From positions 1 to 54,905 of the forward strand of contig NZ_CACSLH010000020.1 in NCBI RefSeq assembly GCF_902706605.1: DNA of 54,905 bases, read 5' to 3'. Origin of the DNA: Enterococcus sp. CSURQ0835 (GTDB lineage: Bacteria > Bacillota > Bacilli > Lactobacillales > Enterococcaceae). Position 1 is the first letter of the stretch. Each line of letters opens with the position of its first letter. Under the pieces are notes generated by a model. The model searched no databases. It worked only from the letters and a program-made list of their open reading frames with translations, and was not told the DNA's origin. Made by a program: the position numbers and the translations under genes. Shown in pieces: positions 49,261 to 54,905 of the stretch.

Positions 49261-50031
49261 TTGAATCATTTAATAAAACGAGGATTGACGACTTTTGATT
49301 TAAAAATTTTAGGAATCACTTTAATGGTCATCGATCACATCCACCAAATGTTTGTCCCATTTGGAGTACCTGATTGGGTCGATTGGTTTGGGCGTCCTGT
49401 TGCGACGATTTTCTTTTTTGTTAGTGTGATTGGCTTTACCCACACCCATAGTAAAAAACAGTATATGCTCCGACTTTATTGTGCGATGGTCCTTATGTCG
49501 CTGTTTACTTTTGCGTTAGAAAAAATCGTTTCTTACGAGCAAGTCATCTTAATGAACAATATTTTTCGTGATCTTTTTGTCGGAACCATGATGATGGCGG
49601 GAATCGATCTGATCAAAAGCGGCATCAAACCGAAAAAGATCAGTCGCTTGTTAGCGGGCATCAGCGTCTTCAGCCTGCCATTGTTGTTTTCTTTATTGAT
49701 TCCACTATTATTTGCTACACCGCAAACGATTCCATTTGTCTTGCCATTTTTACCTGCTTTATTGCTAGCTGAAAATACGGTCATGGTTTTATTGATCCCA
49801 CTATTGTATTGGTTTAAAGGCAATCGGAAAGTGCAATGTCTTTTGATCGCGGTGACTGCAGCAATCTATTTCTTTTTGGGGTCGACTCAATGGATCATGG
49901 TTTTTGCGATTATCCCGATCTGGTTATATAACGGTCAAAAAGGTAACGGGATGAAATACTTTTTCTATATCTTTTATCCAGCGCATATCGCAGTGTTGTA
50001 TATCGTATCAGCATGGCTGTTTCAAAGATAG
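49261..50031 (+). CDS. TraX-family membrane protein
   Basis: A 256-residue integral membrane protein with about eight segments. The N-terminal motif TTFDLKILGITLMVIDHIHQM followed by WFGRPVATIFFFVSVIGFTHT is typical of the TraX family, named for F-pilin acetylation but widespread in Firmicutes without conjugation genes. It is probably an acyltransferase acting on a surface or lipid-linked substrate; no conjugation genes are near. The TTG start follows GAGGAGGAATTTAG. Confidence 0.82.
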   Translation: MNHLIKRGLTTFDLKILGITLMVIDHIHQMFVPFGVPDWVDWFGRPVATIFFFVSVIGFTHTHSKKQYMLRLYCAMVLMSLFTFALEKIVSYEQVILMNNIFRDLFVGTMMMAGIDLIKSGIKPKKISRLLAGISVFSLPLLFSLLIPLLFATPQTIPFVLPFLPALLLAENTVMVLLIPLLYWFKGNRKVQCLLIAVTAAIYFFLGSTQWIMVFAIIPIWLYNGQKGNGMKYFFYIFYPAHIAVLYIVSAWLFQR

Positions 50032-50287
50032 CACGGCTATAGAATCAAATATTTTTTCCAATAAATAGCAATCATCCTTAATCGATTTTAAAAGCTGATA
50101 GTGAGCACAGTTCATCGTTATTCACTGAATGGGAAATAGGAAATAAAATTAGGTCGAATTTTTTCGGAAGGCATCAGCTTTGTTTTAAGGGAATCATTTA
50201 TTTTCGATCAAATCACAAGGTTTAAATTGGTTTTTGTCAAATTTAGTTGTTATACTTTTAATAGTAGAAAAAAATGAGGGGAAGCCA

Positions 50288-50752
50288 ATGAAAAGTAAAT
50301 GGCAACTAGTGTTGTTGCTGTTTTTGATTGGAGGGTTGACGGGTTGTAAGCTAACTGATTTTACCACTGACTCTGCCAAGCAAAGCACGACGATACACAA
50401 AACGAGTACACCAAAAAGCAGTACCTCCGAATCGCGTTCTGACTTTGCTGAAGCGATCAATCAGCTAATCGTCGAATCGAACGGTGAGTTGCAAGGTGTC
50501 AATGTTGAACCAAAAGCTGGTGTAGATGAGATCGTGATTCGTTTACAAGATGCTTTTGCTGCCAAACCACCGGAGGAACAACAACGCTTGTGTGATCTCT
50601 ACCAAGTTAGGATCGCGGATGCTTATTCCCGTTTTTATGTTCCAGAACATCCCGGTGAAAAACAGCCGCGCATGTACTATCAGACAGAAAATGGGGAACT
50701 GATCGCCACTACGACACCTACTGATCCCAGTAAAGTAGAATTGCATAAATAA
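50288..50752 (+). CDS. Lipoprotein of unknown function
   Basis: A 154-residue lipoprotein with lipobox GGLTGC (Cys20), a Ser/Thr/Lys linker, and a small domain: FAEAINQLIVESNGELQGVN, then VDEIVIRLQDAFAAKPPEEQ, then IADAYSRFYVPEHPGEKQPR. I recognise no family. The ATG at 50288 follows GAGGGGAAGCC. Its terminator is shared with the convergent regulator gene. Confidence 0.65.
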   Translation: MKSKWQLVLLLFLIGGLTGCKLTDFTTDSAKQSTTIHKTSTPKSSTSESRSDFAEAINQLIVESNGELQGVNVEPKAGVDEIVIRLQDAFAAKPPEEQQRLCDLYQVRIADAYSRFYVPEHPGEKQPRMYYQTENGELIATTTPTDPSKVELHK

Positions 50753-50795
50753 AAAAATGGAGTGAGACCGTGTTGATGTCTCACTCCATTTTTTC
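50751..50795. terminator. Bidirectional terminator
   Basis: AAAAAATGGAGTGAGAC and GTCTCACTCCATTTTTT are perfect complements around a nine-base loop. It serves the lipoprotein gene (plus) and the XRE-cupin gene (minus). Confidence 0.9.
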
Positions 50796-50822
50796 GACTA
50801 GTTGTTTGATCTTACAGTTTCT

Positions 50823-51365
50823 TTAATAATCATTTGGATAGTGGACAGCGATAAATTTGACGATATTATTTGTCTGGTTGTCCCAGTTATGTTCTTGGGA
50901 AGACAAATAGTGACAGGCGTCTCCTGGATATAATGTGTACGTTTGCTCGTTTAACAACAAGGTCAAGATTCCTTCTAACACATAGATGAACTCTTCCCCT
51001 TTATGGGTATAAGGCGTCGGGCATTCTCGTTTTTCGTGAGGCATGATCTCAATCAGTTTCGGTGCTAATGCTTTGTCTTGTGGTGCGCGGCTTAACTGCT
51101 TGTAGATCGTATGGTTTACCGTTCGCATCACCGGCTGATCATAGCCGCGCATTACGGGTTCAGCTTGTGGCTCTTCTTCAAAAAAATAGCTGATCTTGAT
51201 CTCAAAAACAGCGGCGATCTTAGCTAAATATTCCACGGCGATCGTTGTGATTCCGCGTTCAAATTGTGATAAAAAGCCAGTTGAAAGTCCAGTGGCTTCT
51301 GAGAGTTGCTTTAAAGTGAGGCCCCGCTCGCTGCGAAGGCGTTTGACTTTTTCACCAATTTCCAT
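50823..51365 (-). CDS. XRE-family regulator with C-terminal cupin domain
   Basis: A 180-residue regulator. The N-terminal helix-turn-helix (5-60) reads GEKVKRLRSERGLTLKQLSE then TGLSTGFLSQFERG. The C-terminal cupin barrel (about 110-178) has EFIYVLEGILTLLLNEQTY and GDACHYLSSQEHNWDNQ. Proteins of this layout bind a small ligand in the cupin and usually control a neighbouring operon. It is divergent from the glycyl radical genes 167 bases away, so it is probably their regulator. On the minus strand a TATACT box (51395-51400) and AAGGGG site precede the ATG. Confidence 0.9.
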   Translation of the reverse strand: MEIGEKVKRLRSERGLTLKQLSEATGLSTGFLSQFERGITTIAVEYLAKIAAVFEIKISYFFEEEPQAEPVMRGYDQPVMRTVNHTIYKQLSRAPQDKALAPKLIEIMPHEKRECPTPYTHKGEEFIYVLEGILTLLLNEQTYTLYPGDACHYLSSQEHNWDNQTNNIVKFIAVHYPNDY

Positions 51366-51435
51366 AAAATATTACCCCTTGATTCGTTTTGTCTAGTATA
51401 ACTTAAAAAGGCTGAAATGCCTATCAGGGTCATTT

Positions 51436-51509
51436 ATGTGAATAAAAAATTTTAAAATTTTACAAATATGAATAAAGGTCTTGCAAAAGTTTTTAATTGT
51501 GAATATAAT
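51436..51509 (+). promoter_or_regulatory. Promoter and three repeats before the glycyl radical operon
   Basis: TTGCAA-N17-TATAAT (51481-51509) is a near-ideal promoter. Three copies of TGAATA (in ATGTGAATA, ATATGAATA and TTGTGAATA) begin about 30 bases apart at 51439, 51469 and 51500, the last overlapping the -10. They are probable operator sites. Confidence 0.6.
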
Positions 51510-51532
51510 AACAATGAAGAGGAGGGGTACCC

Positions 51533-52315
51533 GTGAAAGCACAGCCGACGATTTTTAATATCCAAAAATTTTCGACCCATGATGGTCCCGGAATCCGGAC
51601 GACGATTTTTTTCAAAGGCTGCCCGATTCGTTGTGCCTGGTGTCATAATCCCGAAAGCCAAAAATTCGGACCGGAAATCATGATCACTAAAGATGGAAAA
51701 GAAGAAGTGATTGGTCAAACGTATTCCGTCAAAGAAGTCGTCAAAAAAATCAAGGCCGATCAGATTTTCTATGATCAATCTGGCGGTGGCGTAACTTTTT
51801 CTGGTGGTGAAGTCATGGCCCAAAACCTCGATTACATCGAAGAGCTGGCTTGTGAATGTCAACGCTTAGGGATCTCAGTTGCGATCGACACGTGTGGGGT
51901 TGCACCGACAGAAAATTTTGCTCGGATCTTGCCGTATGCTGAGCTGTTTTTATATGATTTGAAGTTTATTGACAGCCAGCTGCATCAACGATATACCGGA
52001 TCCGGCAATGAGTTGGTCTTAAAAAATTTACAGTATTTAAGTGATCATGGTGCAACAATTCACTTGCGTTTGATTTTATTAGGTGAAATCAATGAGGATA
52101 CGCTGACTGCAACGGCAATCATTGAGTGGTTAAATCAACAAAATATTCACGTTGATGAAATTTCGTTACTTCCTTACCATGAGTTTGGTCGAGACAAATA
52201 CCAACGACTTCAGCGAATCTGTACACAAAATTTTATCAAACCAACAGATGAACAAATCGACGAAGTAAAAAATATCTATACGACTGCCGGCTACTCAGTG
52301 AAGATCGGCGGCTAA
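51533..52315 (+). CDS. Glycyl radical enzyme activating protein (radical SAM)
   Basis: A 260-residue radical SAM activase. It has the start FNIQKFSTHDGPGIRTTIFF, the cluster motif C-x3-C-x2-C in KGCPIRCAWCHNPES (residues about 31-38), and the SAM-binding GGGVTFSGGEVMAQ near 83-96. Activases of HypD, CutC and glycerol dehydratase usually carry an inserted two-cluster ferredoxin domain with eight cysteines after this motif. Here KFGPEIMITKDGKEEVIGQ follows with no cysteines, so the protein is closer in layout to the pyruvate formate-lyase activase. It activates the enzyme 17 bases downstream. The GTG follows GAGGAGGGG. Confidence 0.88.
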   Translation: MKAQPTIFNIQKFSTHDGPGIRTTIFFKGCPIRCAWCHNPESQKFGPEIMITKDGKEEVIGQTYSVKEVVKKIKADQIFYDQSGGGVTFSGGEVMAQNLDYIEELACECQRLGISVAIDTCGVAPTENFARILPYAELFLYDLKFIDSQLHQRYTGSGNELVLKNLQYLSDHGATIHLRLILLGEINEDTLTATAIIEWLNQQNIHVDEISLLPYHEFGRDKYQRLQRICTQNFIKPTDEQIDEVKNIYTTAGYSVKIGG

Positions 52316-52332
52316 TTTTAGGAGGAGAGAAA

Positions 52333-54735
52333 ATGGCACAGTTAACTCTAGAATCAACCCGACGCGGAAGTACTGAGCGGATCAAACGCTTGCGTGAGAT
52401 CAGCGACAAAGAATGTCAACCAAGTATCTCAATGGAACGGGCGGTCTTATTGACGGAAGCCTACAAAAAATGGGAAGGTAAAGTCTCGGCACCGGTTTTA
52501 CGCGGTTTAGCTTTTAAGCACATCATGGCTAACCGAACGAACTACATTGAAAAAGGTGCATTGATCGTCGGTGAAAAAGGCGATCGACCTTGGGCTGCTC
52601 CAACTTTTCCTGAACTTTGTTGTCATACATTAGAAGATTTCGATAATATGGATCAGCGAGAAAAAGTCTTTTTCAAAGTTACAGCAGCAGACCGCAAGAT
52701 CCAAGAAGAAGTCATCATCCCTTATTGGAAAGATCGGGCAATGATGACCCGCATGAATAAGTTGTTGCCAGAAGAATGGCATTTATTATTTGATGCTGGT
52801 CTTTATACTGAATTTTTGATGCAACGCGGACCTGGCCATACGGTGGCGGACGGTAAAATGTATCAAAAAGGATTTGCTGATTTTAAAGCAGAGATCGAAG
52901 CGGTGATCGAAAGCTTAGATTATGCTAATGATCCTGAAGCGTTAAACAAGCGCGAAGAATTGGAAGGCATGAAATTAGTTTGCGAAGGAATGATCATCTT
53001 TGGTAAACGGTATGCCCAAGAAGCTCGGGAATTAGCCGCTAAAGAAACCGATCCTCAGTGGAAACAAGAGTTATTAGATTTAGCAGAAGTCTGCGATGTC
53101 ATACCGGAACATGCGCCAAAAACATTTCGCCAAGCGATCCAAATGTATTGGTTTGTCCACATCGGGGTGACCGTTGAAATGAACAACTGGGATGCGTACT
53201 CACCAGGGAAATTAGATCAACATTTAGAACCATTTTATGAAAAAGACATTGAAGCTGGACGTTTGACGCGAGAAGAAGCGCGCGAATTATTAGAAAATCT
53301 CTGGATTCAGTTCAACAATCAACCTGCGCCACCAAAAGTTGGGATCACGCTGAAAGAAAGTGCGACTTACACTGATTTTTGTAATATCAATACTGGTGCT
53401 TTACGTCCAGACGGTACAAGCGGTGTCAGTGATGTTAGTTACTTGATCTTAGAAGTTATGGATGAGATGAAACTGCTGCAACCTAGTTCAAACGTCCAAA
53501 TTTCGCGTAAATCTCCTGAGAAATTCTTGAAAGAAGCGTTGAAGATCTCACGTAAAGGTTGGGGACAGCCGGCTTTGTATAACTCTGAAGCCATCTTAGC
53601 CGAATTGAGCTACTTAGGAAAGTCAGTCGATGACGCGCGAGAAAGTGGGGTCTGCTCAGGGTGTGTCGAAGTTGGGACGGCCGGAAAAGAAGCTTATGTA
53701 CTGACCGGTTACTTGAATGTACCGAAAGTGTTTGAGTTGGTCATGAATCGTGGCTTTGATCCTTACTCGGGTAAACAAGTAGGGCTTGATCTAGGTGATC
53801 TGCGGGAGATGACTTCTTATGACGAAGTGTATGCCGCATTTGAAAAACAAATGGAATATGTCGTCAATGTTAAGATCGCAGGAAATAATATGATCGAAAG
53901 AATGTACATGAAATTTATGCCAGTACCGCTCTTGTCAGTTATGACAGATGATTGTGTGCGTGATGGAAAAGATTACAATGCTGGGGGCGCACGGTACAAT
54001 ACGAGCTACATCCAATGCGTGGGAATGGCAACGATCACTGATTCGTTGGCTGCAATCAAGAAAAATGTATTTGAAGAGCGTAACGTTACGATGGAGGCCT
54101 TGTTACAAGCTTGTAAAGATGACTTTGCAGGGCATGATGAGATCTTTGAACTTGTTCATGATCAAACACCAAAATACGGCAATGATGATGATTATGCTGA
54201 TGACTTATTACGAGCTGCTGTTGATACGTTGCAAAAAGTCATCGCAGGTCGCAAAACACCAAAAGGAGCGACGACAGTGGTAGAATTTTTACCAACCACT
54301 TGTCACGTCTACTTCGGTCAAGTGATGGAAGCTTCACCCAATGGTCGTCACGCGGGTATCCCATTACCAGATGGGATCTCACCAGAAAAAGGAGCCGACC
54401 GGAATGGTCCCACGGCGGTGATCAAATCCGCTTCTAAGATCGACCAATTAAAAACGGGTGGAGCTTTATTGAACCAGAAGTTCACGCCAAGTGTAGTTGC
54501 AGGTGAGGCGGGGATCCTCAATATGGCTGCATTAGTTCGCAGCTACTTTGCAATGGATGGTCACCATATCCAATTTAATGTTGTGGAGCGGGAAACGTTG
54601 TTAAAAGCGCAAGCTAATCCGCAAGACTATGAAGATCTGATCGTTCGAGTAGCTGGTTATAGTGATTACTTCAATAATTTAGACCGCGCACTACAAGATG
54701 AGATCATCAGCCGAACTGAGCAAGCATTTGGCTAA
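52333..54735 (+). CDS. HypD-like glycyl radical enzyme
   Basis: An 800-residue glycyl radical enzyme. Active-site Cys444 and Glu446 lie in VCSGCVEVGTAGKEAY, and the radical Gly775 in RVAGYSDYFNN. Overall wording, as I recall the family, is nearest trans-4-hydroxy-L-proline dehydratase (HypD): MYWFVHIGVTVEMN, FNNQPAPPKVGITLKES, WGQPALYNSEAILAEL and SPEKGADRNGPTAVIKSASK. The residue after the catalytic Glu is Val where I expect Thr in HypD, and a further Cys441 lies three before the catalytic one, so the substrate may differ. No proC gene is visible in the window. The ATG follows GGAGGAGAG; a terminator follows. Confidence 0.82.
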   Translation: MAQLTLESTRRGSTERIKRLREISDKECQPSISMERAVLLTEAYKKWEGKVSAPVLRGLAFKHIMANRTNYIEKGALIVGEKGDRPWAAPTFPELCCHTLEDFDNMDQREKVFFKVTAADRKIQEEVIIPYWKDRAMMTRMNKLLPEEWHLLFDAGLYTEFLMQRGPGHTVADGKMYQKGFADFKAEIEAVIESLDYANDPEALNKREELEGMKLVCEGMIIFGKRYAQEARELAAKETDPQWKQELLDLAEVCDVIPEHAPKTFRQAIQMYWFVHIGVTVEMNNWDAYSPGKLDQHLEPFYEKDIEAGRLTREEARELLENLWIQFNNQPAPPKVGITLKESATYTDFCNINTGALRPDGTSGVSDVSYLILEVMDEMKLLQPSSNVQISRKSPEKFLKEALKISRKGWGQPALYNSEAILAELSYLGKSVDDARESGVCSGCVEVGTAGKEAYVLTGYLNVPKVFELVMNRGFDPYSGKQVGLDLGDLREMTSYDEVYAAFEKQMEYVVNVKIAGNNMIERMYMKFMPVPLLSVMTDDCVRDGKDYNAGGARYNTSYIQCVGMATITDSLAAIKKNVFEERNVTMEALLQACKDDFAGHDEIFELVHDQTPKYGNDDDYADDLLRAAVDTLQKVIAGRKTPKGATTVVEFLPTTCHVYFGQVMEASPNGRHAGIPLPDGISPEKGADRNGPTAVIKSASKIDQLKTGGALLNQKFTPSVVAGEAGILNMAALVRSYFAMDGHHIQFNVVERETLLKAQANPQDYEDLIVRVAGYSDYFNNLDRALQDEIISRTEQAFG

Positions 54736-54741
54736 AAAAAT

Positions 54742-54781
54742 CAATGCCAGTACTTCAATGTTGAAGTACTGGCATTTTTTG
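54742..54781 (+). terminator. Rho-independent terminator of the glycyl radical operon
   Basis: AATGCCAGTACTTCAA and TTGAAGTACTGGCATT are perfect complements and run into T residues. Confidence 0.93.
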
Positions 54782-54788
54782 TATGATT

Positions 54789-54905
54789 TGAAAACCACCT
54801 GCTATGCGGGTGGTTCCAAAAAGCTTTTAGCGTGGTATCAAAAAATCCTCCCAAAATGATAAGATAATGCTGGTTGACCGACCGCATCACTATCAGATTA
54901 GGAGG
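54789..54905 (+). mobile_element. Probable left end of an IS200/IS605-type element
   Basis: AACCACCTGC-TAT-GCGGGTGGTT (54793-54815) is a 10-bp hairpin with a three-base loop, the sort of subterminal hairpin bound by Y1 transposases. Further in, CCTCCCAAAATGATA (from 54847) can pair with TATCAGATTAGGAGG, the last 15 bases of the window, hiding an AGGAGG ribosome site. That matches the known sequestered tnpA ribosome site of IS200. The transposase gene itself would begin just outside the window. Confidence 0.55.

Noticed and set aside
51533-54735. Choline TMA-lyase or B12-independent glycerol dehydratase
   Set aside because: No cutC-type shell genes are linked to it and the conserved wording around the active site and C terminus is nearer HypD.

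Overview
The window looks like an Enterococcus chromosome (Firmicutes, moderate-to-low GC). The signs are strong AAGGAGG-type ribosome sites, frequent GTG/TTG starts, a 5S rRNA of Lactobacillales type, candidate CcpA (cre) sites, an LPxTG-like tail, and small families common in enterococci (DUF960, GlsB/YeaQ, TraX-like). The species cannot be fixed from this window.

Layout. (1) 1-4.5 kb: the end of an rRNA operon (5S), three universal stress proteins, a DUF697-like protein, an unusual tRNA-like element with its own -10 and terminator (minus strand), and small housekeeping genes. (2) 4.97-10.1 kb: an operon for CoA-acylating aldehyde dehydrogenase, phosphate acyltransferase, butyrate/acyl kinase, zinc alcohol dehydrogenase and a membrane protein. 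This is an aldehyde-dismutation module with no obvious aldehyde-producing enzyme. (3) 10.4-14.0 kb: a four-gene cell-surface operon, then aroD. (4) 15.2-17.1 kb: a PepSY-like protein and a secreted V8-like serine protease with three C-terminal YRLYNPN repeats. (5) 17.3-44.2 kb: a cobalamin/propanediol (glycerol) island. It holds pduV and pduU; a cobalamin riboswitch; a B12 capture and import operon (three DUF4430 surface proteins or lipoproteins, an alpha/alpha-toroid surface protein, EcfT, a fused EcfA-EcfA, a cobalamin-type S component); a glycerate-kinase-like protein; a second cobalamin riboswitch convergent with pocR; and the microcompartment operon pduA-B-C-D-E-G-H-K-J-L-eutJ-M-N-O-hbpS-P-Q-F, followed by a propionate/acetate kinase. 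(6) 44.4-50.8 kb: a second copy of the secreted protease, a GlsB-like protein, a manganese catalase, small membrane proteins, a TraX-like protein and a lipoprotein. (7) 50.8-54.9 kb: an XRE-cupin regulator divergent from a glycyl-radical activase and a HypD-like glycyl radical enzyme. The window ends in what looks like the left end of an IS200-type element.

How it works together. The first riboswitch should shut off B12 capture when cobalamin is plentiful. The alpha-toroid and DUF4430 beta domains are the two folds that make up animal intrinsic factor and transcobalamin. Here they are split over separate surface proteins next to a dedicated ECF transporter. Imported cobalamin is adenosylated by PduO and used by the diol dehydratase PduCDE inside the shell; PduGH reactivates the enzyme. 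The aldehyde is dismuted by PduP/PduL/PduW (acid plus ATP) and PduQ (alcohol, NAD+ recycling). PocR is the likely activator, and the second riboswitch probably links B12 status to pocR or pdu.

Most notable: the split transcobalamin-like uptake locus, the riboswitch converging on pocR, a cloverleaf-like RNA between the only plausible Shine-Dalgarno of pduQ and its start codon, the 85-nt tRNA-like element, and a HypD-like radical enzyme whose activase lacks the usual ferredoxin insert. All family assignments come from reading motifs; no search was run.
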